NCBI GenBank assembly: GCA_023457935.1
Contig: JAEXBA010000056.1
Location: 1-64,000 of the forward strand
Length of the DNA stretch: 64,000 nt
Origin: Bacteroidota bacterium
GTDB lineage: Bacteria > Bacteroidota > Bacteroidia > Flavobacteriales > Weeksellaceae
Direction: 5' to 3'
Positions 43,146 through 51,725 of this stretch are shown here, in pieces. The notes beneath the pieces are model-generated. The model had not been told where the DNA came from. It did not search any database and saw only the letters and a program-made list of their open reading frames with translations. The stretch's first letter is position 1; every line of letters begins with the position of its first letter. The translations under genes were made by a program, and so were the position numbers.

Positions 43146-44183
43146 CTATTTGATGATTTCCGGTTTGAAAACTTCGTCGTAATTATGTACGCAGTTATTC
43201 ACAAAACCCTGTTCTGCCATCCACTGGTCGCTGTATACTTTAGTAATGTATCTTGAGCCATGGTCGGGATAAATCAGAACCACCAAATCGTTTTCTGTAA
43301 AAGGATGTGAATTCGCATACTGTATGAACCCCTGTGTTACAGCTCCGCAGGTATAACCGCCCATAATGGCCTCTTTCAGCGCAATTTCACGGGTTCTGTA
43401 GGCAGACATTTCATCGTTCACACGTACAAATTCATCAATCTTATCAAAAAGCAGGGCAGTAGGGATAAGGTTTTTTCCCATTCCTTCAATCTGATAGGGA
43501 CGGATATCGTCTTTATTGATTTTTCCTGTTTCATGGTATCCTTTAAGAATTGAGCCAACAGCGTCCACACCGATGATTTTGATATCAGGATTTTTCTCCT
43601 TCAGGTATTTTGCAGTTCCGGAAATGGTTCCTCCGGTTCCTGTACAGGCAAAAAGATGAGTGATTTTTCCATCTGTCTGTTCCCAGATTTCCGGGCCGGT
43701 GGAATTGTAATGCGCATCAATATTCAGTTCGTTGAAATACTGATTGATATAAACGGAATTAGGCGTTTCTGCAGCAACCCTTTTTGCTACTTCGTAATAG
43801 GAACGAGGATCGTCTGCCGGAACATTGGCCGGACAAACGTACACTTTTGCTCCCAGCGCTTTCAGATAAGCAATTTTTTCAGCTTTTGTCTTATCGCTAA
43901 CGGCCAGAATACACTGGTAGCCCTTAACAATTGAAACCATTGCTACCGAAAACCCGGTATTTCCCGAAGTAGTTTCTACAATTACTGATCCTGGTTTTAA
44001 GATTCCCTTCTTTTCTGCACTCTCAATTATATGAAGTGCAATTCTGTCTTTAGTAGAATGTCCGGGGTTACAGGATTCTAACTTGGCATATACCTTTGCA
44101 GGTATGTCTTTGGTAACGGTATTGAGCTTTACCATGGGAGTGTTACCAATAAGACCAAGTATATTATCGTAAACGTTCGTCAT
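43146..44183 (-). CDS. CysK-family PLP enzyme, probable cysteate synthase
   Basis: A 345-residue fold-type II PLP enzyme related to cysteine synthase and cystathionine beta-synthase. Lys45 in NPGHSTKDR is the probable Schiff base, followed by TSGNTG and the phosphate-binding CTGTGGTISGTAKYL. It has the CBS-like start GLIGNTPMVKLN. The direct neighbour of an AOS-family acyltransferase in the same direction suggests supply of cysteate for sulfonolipids. Ordinary cysteine or cystathionine synthesis is the alternative. Confidence 0.75.
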   Translation of the reverse strand: MTNVYDNILGLIGNTPMVKLNTVTKDIPAKVYAKLESCNPGHSTKDRIALHIIESAEKKGILKPGSVIVETTSGNTGFSVAMVSIVKGYQCILAVSDKTKAEKIAYLKALGAKVYVCPANVPADDPRSYYEVAKRVAAETPNSVYINQYFNELNIDAHYNSTGPEIWEQTDGKITHLFACTGTGGTISGTAKYLKEKNPDIKIIGVDAVGSILKGYHETGKINKDDIRPYQIEGMGKNLIPTALLFDKIDEFVRVNDEMSAYRTREIALKEAIMGGYTCGAVTQGFIQYANSHPFTENDLVVLIYPDHGSRYITKVYSDQWMAEQGFVNNCVHNYDEVFKPEIIK

Positions 44184-44213
44184 TTTTTTTCAATTTCTCT
44201 AAAAAACCATCGG

Positions 44214-44221
44214 CAAAAATA
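44214..44221 (-). promoter_or_regulatory. Promoter -7 box of the CysK-like gene
   Basis: On the minus strand TATTTTTG matches TAnnTTTG, 30 bp before the ATG. Confidence 0.55.
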
Positions 44222-44400
44222 CGAAAAAAATTATTTGCATAATAATTTGTGTTTCAGTTTATCATTTTTAGCATAAGATTTTTCCCGATTACGAAATTTA
44301 AGCAATAATGGTGAAACTTCCGCGGAAAGAGACCGTAATTTTTCGGAAAACCCAAGTCCAAATAAATCAAAAACCTTATTTTCGCAGGATAAATTTCTTT

Positions 44401-47400
44401 ATGAAGAACTGGACTTTCAAACAATGGAATACCGCATTGGGTTGGGTGGTATTTGCAGTTGCTCTTATTACCTACTTTTTGACAATGGAGCCGAACCTGA
44501 GTTTCTGGGATACCGGCGAATATATTTCTTCTGCAGTTAAACTTGAAGTAACGCACGCACCAGGCGCCGCACTTTTTCAGATTCTCGGTGCCGTCGCAGG
44601 AATGTTTGCTTTTGGAAACGGAGCCAATTACGGACTGGTGATTAATGCGCTTTCCGCAATCTGCAGTGCATTCACGATATTGTTTTTATTCTGGACCATT
44701 ACGCATCTGGTAAGAAGACTTCTGAATAAGGAATTTGAAGAAATTACCGTCCATCAGGAAATTTCCATTCTGTTCGCCGGTGTCATCGGTGCTTTGGCCT
44801 TTACTTTCTCAGACACGTTCTGGTTTTCTGCTGTGGAAGGCGAAGTATATTCGATGGCATCGATGTTTATGGCTCTCATTGTCTGGCTGATTACCAAATG
44901 GGAAAACGAATATCACGATTCTGATAATGAACGTTGGATTATACTGATCTTCTTCATTGTTGGACTTTCGGTTGGGGTACACATGATGTGTATGCTGGCT
45001 GTCCCGGCGGTTTGTTTTATTTATTATGCAAGAAATTATGAATTTACCTGGAAAAATTTCCTGGTTGCAAATGTGGTGACACTCATTATTTTAGCAATTG
45101 TATTCAAAGGAATTTTTCCGATTATCATGACGCTGTTCGGTAAGCTGGAAATTTTCTTCGTAAACGGCCTTGGTCTTCCTTTCCATTCGGGAACCATCGC
45201 TGCATTCCTGCTGATGATTGCACTGTGTTATTTCGCCATTAAATATGCCAGAAAAACCAGAAAAAATATTTATCAGACGATTGCTCTGTCTGTGGTGTAT
45301 ATGATGATTGGTTTTTCATGCTGGATGGTAATTCCGATCCGTGCAAACGCGAACCCGCCGATGAACCTGAACAATCCTGATACGGCAATCGGAATGCTTG
45401 ATTATTATAACCGTGAACAGTACGGTGACTGGCCAACCGCTTACGGACAGAATTATACCGCATATCTTGATGCCAAAGGAATTCAGAAAAATGAAGACGG
45501 CAGCTTCAAGACTAAAAAAACAGGGGCGATTTACGATAAGGATGAAAAAACCGGAACTTACAGAAAAACAGGTGATCGCTATAATTACGTATACTCAGCC
45601 GAACATGTAAGCTTTATGCCGAGAATGTTCAACGAAGACAAAGATGTAATGGCGAATTATATTTCCATGTATGGTGCGCCGGATTTTACTTTCAACTATG
45701 ACAATCCTGATGTTGCAGAAAGTCCTGAAGCGAAGAAAATCTTCGACGAACTGCGGCAGAAATATGAAAACGGAACTATCAAGGCCGGTGATTACCTTCA
45801 GGTCCGTCCTTACGATCTGATCAATGTACAGCGACCTTCACTGGCTCAGAACCTTGATTATTTCTTTACTTTCCAGAACGGATATTATTTCGTGCGTTAT
45901 CTGATGTGGAATTTCGTTGGCCGCCAGAACGATCTGGAAGGCCATATGGAAAACACCAACGGAAACTGGATTTCCGGGATACCTTTTATCGACAATGCAT
46001 TATGGGGAAATCAGGATGAGATGCCTGCCAAATTCAAGAATGCAAGTACCGTAAAGTTTTTCTTCCTGCCACTTCTTCTGGGACTTATCGGCTGTTTCTT
46101 TCAGCTGAACAGAGATTTCGGAAGATTCTACGCAATACTGGCGCTTTTCATACTCACCAGTGTCGGAATTATTTTCTACACCGGTGTAAAACCTTGGGAA
46201 CCGCGTGAAAGAGATTATGCAATGGTTGGCTCTTTCTATGCATTTGCAATCTGGATCGGTTTGGGAGCGGCCGCAATTCTGTGGTTTATTCAGAGTAAAG
46301 TAAAATCAAATGCCGCCAATATTGTGGCCGGAATCGTCCTGCTCGGAATTCCACTGATGATGGGCTTTCAGAACTGGGCTTCACATGACCGCAGCGACCG
46401 TTACGCCGCTTACGATTATTCAGTGTCTGCACTGAAATCGCTTCCGCAGAACGGAATCCTTTTTGTGTACGGCGATAACGACACTTATCCGGTTTGGGGT
46501 CTTCAGGAAACAGAAGAATTCCGTTCCGATGTAAAAGTGGTGAATTTTACACTGCTTTCAACACCGTGGAATATCGATCAGGTGAAGAGAAGAACCTATC
46601 AGTCCATGCCGGTGCCGGGAAGTCTTACACATGAAGAATACCGCGACGGAAGCAATGATCAGGTTGTACTTTTTGATTCGGAAACATTGGAAGGTTTTAT
46701 CAACAATTATATTCAGCAGGGCGCACCCGCAGAAATGTTCGATCCTTTCAGAAAATATATTGCGCAGGATTCCATGACGGTTCAGGAAGCCATAGCATTC
46801 ATTAAAAACAAAACACCGCAGAAGGACGAAATTGTAAAACTTCTTTTCGGTGAAGAGAATTATGAAAAGTTCAATTTCCTTCCGGTAAACAAGTTTGTTA
46901 TTCCGGTAAACAAAGCTAATGCTGTAAAATCGGGAACCATAACCGCTGCTGATGCTGCACTGGCGGTTGATTATATTCCGGTAAACTATCAGAGAGGAAC
47001 AATGTTCAAAAACAACCTGATTTTGCTTGATATTCTTGCTAATTTCAACTGGAACAGAACCATTAACTTCTCCAACGGCGGAGTTTACGACAGTGAAAAT
47101 ATTTTCTATCTTGATGATTATTTGCAGTACGACGGATTTAGTTACCGTTTGGTTCCGATTAAAACCGAGCAGCGTGAAGACGGTGAAATGGGAAGGGTAG
47201 ATGCCAACGCTCTTTACAATGTAGTGAAGAACTTCAAATGGGGCAACTTCAAGGATCTTAGCGTTCATTACGATGAAACTGCAACCTCCAACATCATGAC
47301 GTACAGAAATACTGCAGGGCGGGCAGCAGAAGCACTGGCGCTTTCCGGACAGAAACAGAAAGCTCTTGAAGTACTCGACATTGCCAGCCGTGAAATTCCG

Positions 47401-47886
47401 GTTGAAAAATACAACGATCCGCGTTCACTGGCTTCTCTTGTGTATGCCTATATGGTTGCCGGAGAGGAACAGAAATCGGTTCAGCTTGCAGAAGAACTCA
47501 AGAAAGGAATCTTTACCGAATATGACTATTACCGCTCGCTTTCTGCATCAGAACAGAAGTATCTCGGTAGAAACATGCGTCAGAAACCAATGGAATATTC
47601 ACTGGTTGTAGCCGCAGTTGCAGACGGTTATAAGAAAATCGGCCAGAACGATAAAGCGTATGCATATATTGTAAAATCGTTGGAGCCGGTGGATAAGCGT
47701 TTCAACACTTTTGTGGGACAGCTGCAGCAGATGGGCAAGGAGAAAGCCTTTAAAGAATCTGAGCGAGCGCAGGTCATCACGCCTTTTTATTCTTATCTGT
47801 TTGATGTGATGAAGCCGTACGATTCCACTTTCCAGGCAGAGAAAGAGAATCAGATTATGGAAGCGATAATGAAAACGACACGATAA
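44401..47886 (+). CDS. DUF2723 multi-pass membrane glycosyltransferase-like protein
   Basis: About 1161 residues from MKNWTFKQWNTALGW (the frame upstream to 44308 is not conserved-looking). The N-terminal half holds about 11-13 membrane helices of the GT-C type with the Asp-Glu motif in LSFWDTGEYISSAVKLEVTHAPG. The C-terminal half is soluble, with a TPR-like region near 1020-1080. The family is widespread in the Bacteroidota and is thought to glycosylate secreted proteins from polyprenyl-sugar donors. The terminator is at 47892-47919. Confidence 0.88.
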   Translation: MKNWTFKQWNTALGWVVFAVALITYFLTMEPNLSFWDTGEYISSAVKLEVTHAPGAALFQILGAVAGMFAFGNGANYGLVINALSAICSAFTILFLFWTITHLVRRLLNKEFEEITVHQEISILFAGVIGALAFTFSDTFWFSAVEGEVYSMASMFMALIVWLITKWENEYHDSDNERWIILIFFIVGLSVGVHMMCMLAVPAVCFIYYARNYEFTWKNFLVANVVTLIILAIVFKGIFPIIMTLFGKLEIFFVNGLGLPFHSGTIAAFLLMIALCYFAIKYARKTRKNIYQTIALSVVYMMIGFSCWMVIPIRANANPPMNLNNPDTAIGMLDYYNREQYGDWPTAYGQNYTAYLDAKGIQKNEDGSFKTKKTGAIYDKDEKTGTYRKTGDRYNYVYSAEHVSFMPRMFNEDKDVMANYISMYGAPDFTFNYDNPDVAESPEAKKIFDELRQKYENGTIKAGDYLQVRPYDLINVQRPSLAQNLDYFFTFQNGYYFVRYLMWNFVGRQNDLEGHMENTNGNWISGIPFIDNALWGNQDEMPAKFKNASTVKFFFLPLLLGLIGCFFQLNRDFGRFYAILALFILTSVGIIFYTGVKPWEPRERDYAMVGSFYAFAIWIGLGAAAILWFIQSKVKSNAANIVAGIVLLGIPLMMGFQNWASHDRSDRYAAYDYSVSALKSLPQNGILFVYGDNDTYPVWGLQETEEFRSDVKVVNFTLLSTPWNIDQVKRRTYQSMPVPGSLTHEEYRDGSNDQVVLFDSETLEGFINNYIQQGAPAEMFDPFRKYIAQDSMTVQEAIAFIKNKTPQKDEIVKLLFGEENYEKFNFLPVNKFVIPVNKANAVKSGTITAADAALAVDYIPVNYQRGTMFKNNLILLDILANFNWNRTINFSNGGVYDSENIFYLDDYLQYDGFSYRLVPIKTEQREDGEMGRVDANALYNVVKNFKWGNFKDLSVHYDETATSNIMTYRNTAGRAAEALALSGQKQKALEVLDIASREIPVEKYNDPRSLASLVYAYMVAGEEQKSVQLAEELKKGIFTEYDYYRSLSASEQKYLGRNMRQKPMEYSLVVAAVADGYKKIGQNDKAYAYIVKSLEPVDKRFNTFVGQLQQMGKEKAFKESERAQVITPFYSYLFDVMKPYDSTFQAEKENQIMEAIMKTTR

Positions 47887-47891
47887 AACTG

Positions 47892-47919
47892 AAAGCGGAC
47901 TGTTTGGTCCGCTTTTTTT
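47892..47919 (+). terminator. Terminator after the DUF2723 gene
   Basis: AAAGCGGAC (47892-47900) pairs with GTCCGCTTT (47907-47915), followed by T residues. Confidence 0.88.
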
Positions 47920-47968
47920 GTCCTTGCCTGCCAAAACTCTATCTTTGCGAACAGAATAGCCAAGCCCA

Positions 47969-49456
47969 ATGTCTGCAGAAAACAAGTATAAAAATTATCC
48001 TTTATTCGCCGTAATCTTTACGGTTTTGTTTAAACTTCTTTTTCTGCTTACACATCACATCCAGGAAGATGCTTTAATTACTTGGCGGGTTGCGCAGAAT
48101 CTTCTGGATTACGGCGTGATCGGTTTTAACGGCGAAACCAAAATTTCAGCTTCTACTACGCATCTTTACGTTTTCGTCTCATGGCTGTTCAACCTGAGTT
48201 TCGGGAAGGAAAACTTTATTTACCCTTTACTGATTTTCAATTCAGTACTGTTTACTGTCGGCAGTTTTCTGCTGTCAAAAATTCTTTTGAAAAATCCGTT
48301 ACTGCAGGCGGTCTTTATCTTGCTTTTCGGAGTTCTTCCTCCCGCTGTGAAGATTTCGATACTCGGAATGGAGTACGGAATTCTGTTTTTTCTTGAAATG
48401 GCCTTGCTTTATTACGGAATTTTCAAAAACAGAAGCTGGGCGCTTATTCTTTTTCCGGTTCTGATTCTCTTTACGAGAATTGATACTGCTATTTTCCTCG
48501 GAATTGTATTTATTTTTGATATTGTCTGGAATAAAAAAATCCGCTGGAACTATATTTTAGGCGGAATTTTAGGCGTTCTTTCTGTAGTTGCGTTCAACTG
48601 GTTTTATTTTGGTGAACTGGTGAACAATACCATTGTAGCAAAACAGCTGACGTACGAAGGCCGGTTTACAGCTGAACAAAACATTGACTATTTCCTGAAG
48701 AATTACGGAAATTTCTGGGGAATGCTGAAAATCCCTGGAGATTTCAATCCGTTTACCGTTCTTGTTCTTATTTTCGAACTGGTATGCTTTATTTATCTGA
48801 TTAAAATCCGGCAGTCGCGCAACCTATTTCTCTGGATTATTTTCCTGTTCGCCTGGACAAAACAACTGATATTTCTTTCGCAGAAAAGTCTGTTCGACTG
48901 GTATTACTGGGTTCCGCAAATTCTGCTTTTTGTTCCCGTTCTTGTTTTTGTTCTTGAGCAGCGCAGAAGAAAGGTTCTGTGGATTTCTCTTTTGCTGGTT
49001 TTCTATATTTTGCCGATGCTGGCTTTTCAGACGGTTCATTCAATTGCAACCGGAAACGGTGAGTGGAATTACCGCAGAAACATCGGGCTGTTTCTTCATC
49101 AGCACGAAAAAGACAAAAACCAGTGGATGTTTCTTGAGCCGGCGGGCTATGTTCCGTACTTTTCCGGTCTGAAAACCATTGACGAGGTTGGACTGGTAGA
49201 CAAAGAAATTCAGAACGAAATCCGGAAAGACCGTGCGAACTATAAACTGAATACAGTAAAAAAAAGAAAACCAAAGTATATACTGGCCTACAAAGATATT
49301 TTTGAGGGCGACAATGCCGACTATTACCGAAGCCATTATAAACTGATTAAAGAGTTCAGAATCAGTGAACATCTTGATCATGACAATAAATGGATTGAAA
49401 GGATTTACCGTCTGAAACCTTCAGGAACAGATTACAATCTTTATGAAAGGAAATAA
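47969..49456 (+). CDS. GT-C-type membrane protein, probable glycosyltransferase
   Basis: A 495-residue protein with about ten membrane helices. The N-terminal loop carries QEDALITWRVAQNLLDYGVIGFNGE, an acidic motif like the catalytic region of ArnT/PMT-type enzymes, and the C-terminal periplasmic domain starts near residue 365. It follows the DUF2723 protein in the same direction after a terminator. The sugar donor and target are unknown. Confidence 0.78.
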   Translation: MSAENKYKNYPLFAVIFTVLFKLLFLLTHHIQEDALITWRVAQNLLDYGVIGFNGETKISASTTHLYVFVSWLFNLSFGKENFIYPLLIFNSVLFTVGSFLLSKILLKNPLLQAVFILLFGVLPPAVKISILGMEYGILFFLEMALLYYGIFKNRSWALILFPVLILFTRIDTAIFLGIVFIFDIVWNKKIRWNYILGGILGVLSVVAFNWFYFGELVNNTIVAKQLTYEGRFTAEQNIDYFLKNYGNFWGMLKIPGDFNPFTVLVLIFELVCFIYLIKIRQSRNLFLWIIFLFAWTKQLIFLSQKSLFDWYYWVPQILLFVPVLVFVLEQRRRKVLWISLLLVFYILPMLAFQTVHSIATGNGEWNYRRNIGLFLHQHEKDKNQWMFLEPAGYVPYFSGLKTIDEVGLVDKEIQNEIRKDRANYKLNTVKKRKPKYILAYKDIFEGDNADYYRSHYKLIKEFRISEHLDHDNKWIERIYRLKPSGTDYNLYERK

Positions 49457-49472
49457 CCCAAATTTTACCAAT

Positions 49473-50003
49473 ATGAAATTCTGTGCATTCTTACGCGGCG
49501 TGAACATTGGCGGAAAATCTATGAAAATGGCCGATGCTGCGTCGGTTTTTGAGAAAGCCGGAATGAAAGAAGTAAAAGCGGTTCTTGCAACAGGTAATAT
49601 TATTTTCAGTTCAGAAAAAGACAGAGCAGAGCTTAAAGTTTTACTTGAAAAAGCAATGTCCGAACACTTTGTTTACGAATGCTTTATGTTTATTAAAACT
49701 GATGAAGAGATCCAAAAAATGCTTTTAAAAAATCCTTTTGAAAAATCGGTGGAAAACCATATCTATCTGTTCGTAACGACAGAAGGTACTGAGAATGTTT
49801 TACTTGAAGAATTTGAAAAAGGCCGCAAAACAGACCAGGAAAAAGCCCAAATTGTAGACGGAACTTTATACTGGCAGGTTCCGAAAGGAAATACGCTCGA
49901 CTCTGATTTCGGAAAAATATTAGGCAGAAAAGCGCTGAAAGATAAGATTACGTCACGGAATTTGAATACTTTTGAAAAGATAAACACCAAAATGAATTTA
50001 TGA
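49473..50003 (+). CDS. DUF1697 protein
   Basis: About 176 residues from MKFCAFLRGVNIGGKSMKMAD, the defining start of DUF1697. It has VLATGNIIFSS and a C-terminal GRKALKDKITSRNLNTFEKI. Members are small cytoplasmic alpha/beta proteins of unknown function. Its stop overlaps the next ATG by 4 bp (ATGA). Confidence 0.88.
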   Translation: MKFCAFLRGVNIGGKSMKMADAASVFEKAGMKEVKAVLATGNIIFSSEKDRAELKVLLEKAMSEHFVYECFMFIKTDEEIQKMLLKNPFEKSVENHIYLFVTTEGTENVLLEEFEKGRKTDQEKAQIVDGTLYWQVPKGNTLDSDFGKILGRKALKDKITSRNLNTFEKINTKMNL

Positions 50004-50869
50004 AAAAAATTACTGCTTTAATATTTATTTTTGTTCACATTTTTGCTTTCTCGCAAACAGAACTTCCCAGCGATATTGTTTTCAGTACCAATTTTTCAGA
50101 CGCAGAAAATCATTATGTGGTTCTGGATTCCAAACCTCAAGACGGTCAGTATTTAATCGGCGTGCCGTATTACGATTCTACTGCGGGTTATACCTTCAGA
50201 CTTTCCGGATATTTCAAGGTAAACAACGGTAAACTGGTTCTGATTGAAGATCCTTCAGCAAGTAACGGCATCATGATTGCCAGATGGCAAAAACTTGATG
50301 CAAAAGTGGCGGTGCTGAATGACAAAAGACTTAAAGAACTTGGGCTATCAAATCCCGCAGAATTCCTGGAAAACTATAAATCCAGCTTACCTGAAAAAGA
50401 GCAGCTTGTGAACCGGTTGAGCAGTATGAACGCTGCCGGATACTCCAATCTGGCATTACCGAGACTTGAGCAGCTTAAAAAAGAACGGTATTCATCCTCA
50501 AAATTCTATTTCGAACTGATTTTTGCGTACAATGCGCTGAGACAGCTGGACAAAGCAAACCAGACCGCTGATGAAGCAATCAGTAAAGGATTCCGTGATG
50601 AACTGATTCTGAAAGAAAAACACTTTGCAATGCTTCATAACAATAATGAAGATGCGGCCGGAGCTTTTCTGAAAGAGAATCTTAAGTTCATTGAAAGTCC
50701 GGTTTACCGCAGCGAAATGGTGATCAATCAGTTGGCTGTTTACAATAACAAAAAGAATATTGAAAAAACAAAAGAATGGATAGCCATCCATAAAAAAGAA
50801 ATTGGAAAAGACAGATTTACCGAAGCCATTTTAAAGCTGGAAAGTGAATTAAATAATACCGATAAATAA
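50000..50869 (+). CDS. Secreted TPR-like hypothetical protein
   Basis: A 289-residue exported protein with signal MKKITALIFIFVHIFAFSQ. After a beta-rich N-terminal part the C-terminal half is helical with TPR-like repeats (FYFELIFAYNALRQLDKANQTADEAISKGF). It is coupled to DUF1697 and starts 2 bp before kdsA. I cannot name a function. Confidence 0.7.
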   Translation: MKKITALIFIFVHIFAFSQTELPSDIVFSTNFSDAENHYVVLDSKPQDGQYLIGVPYYDSTAGYTFRLSGYFKVNNGKLVLIEDPSASNGIMIARWQKLDAKVAVLNDKRLKELGLSNPAEFLENYKSSLPEKEQLVNRLSSMNAAGYSNLALPRLEQLKKERYSSSKFYFELIFAYNALRQLDKANQTADEAISKGFRDELILKEKHFAMLHNNNEDAAGAFLKENLKFIESPVYRSEMVINQLAVYNNKKNIEKTKEWIAIHKKEIGKDRFTEAILKLESELNNTDK

Positions 50870-50871
50870 CA

Positions 50872-51681
50872 ATGATTCAACATCTTAATAACATCCATCA
50901 CCAAAATTCCCGAAACTTTTTTCTTATTGCCGGCCCATGCATTATCGAAGGCGAAGAAATGGCGTTAAGAACAGCAGAAAAAGTAATGAACATTACGGAT
51001 AAACTGCAAATTCCCTATATTTTTAAAGGAAGTTTCAAAAAAGCAAACCGAAGCAGAGTAGACTCGTTCACCACAATCGGCGAAGAAAAGTCGCTGGAAA
51101 TCCTAAGAAAAGTAGGAGAGACGTTCAACATTCCGACAACAACCGATATTCACGAAAATGAACATGCAGCTTTGGCGGCAGATTATGTTGATGTTCTGCA
51201 GATTCCAGCATTCCTGGTACGCCAGACCGATCTTTTGGTTGCCGCAGCCAAAACAGGTAAATGTGTCACGCTTAAGAAAGGACAGTTTCTTTCTCCGGAA
51301 TCCATGAAATTTGCAGTCGAAAAAGTGAAAGATTCCGGTAATGATAAAACGGCAGTTATTGAAAGAGGCAATTCTTTCGGATATACTGATCTGGTTGTTG
51401 ATTTCCGTGGAATTCCAACCATGCGTGAGTTTGCTCCGGTTATTCTGGATGTTACCCATTCACTGCAGCAGCCCAACCAGAGCTCAGGCGTTACAGGCGG
51501 CCGTCCCGAACTTATTGAAACCATCGCAAAAGCAGGAATAGCAACGGGAGCCGACGGTATTTTCATTGAAACCCATGAAGATCCTTCCTGTGCGCTTTCC
51601 GACGGCGCCAACATGCTGAAACTGGACAGGCTTGAAGATCTGCTGCAGAAATTAACGAGAATTCGTGAAGCCATCCTTTAG
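50872..51681 (+). CDS. kdsA: 3-deoxy-8-phosphooctulonate synthase
   Basis: A 269-residue TIM-barrel enzyme that condenses arabinose 5-phosphate with phosphoenolpyruvate in LPS core synthesis. Motifs are FLIAGPCIIEGEEMALRTAE, FKGSFKKANRSR, LQIPAFLVRQTDLLVAAAKTG and VTGGRPELIETIAKAG. The other Kdo enzyme, KdsB, is 15 kb upstream. The terminator starts inside its last codons (51668-51696). Confidence 0.96.
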   Translation: MIQHLNNIHHQNSRNFFLIAGPCIIEGEEMALRTAEKVMNITDKLQIPYIFKGSFKKANRSRVDSFTTIGEEKSLEILRKVGETFNIPTTTDIHENEHAALAADYVDVLQIPAFLVRQTDLLVAAAKTGKCVTLKKGQFLSPESMKFAVEKVKDSGNDKTAVIERGNSFGYTDLVVDFRGIPTMREFAPVILDVTHSLQQPNQSSGVTGGRPELIETIAKAGIATGADGIFIETHEDPSCALSDGANMLKLDRLEDLLQKLTRIREAIL

Positions 51682-51696
51682 GTTGGCTTTTTTTTA
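51668..51696 (+). terminator. Terminator overlapping the kdsA stop
   Basis: A stem from AAGCCATCC (51668-51676) to GGTTGGCTT (51681-51689) with one mismatch and a short loop, followed by T residues, overlaps the last codons of kdsA. Confidence 0.65.
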
Positions 51697-51725
51697 TTAA
51701 ATTTAGCCTTTAAATCCGATTCCAG

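Noticed and set aside
46558..47268. 236-codon open frame on the minus strand inside the DUF2723 gene
   Set aside because: It lies opposite a strongly conserved coding sequence and has no recognisable domain or upstream promoter; a shadow frame.
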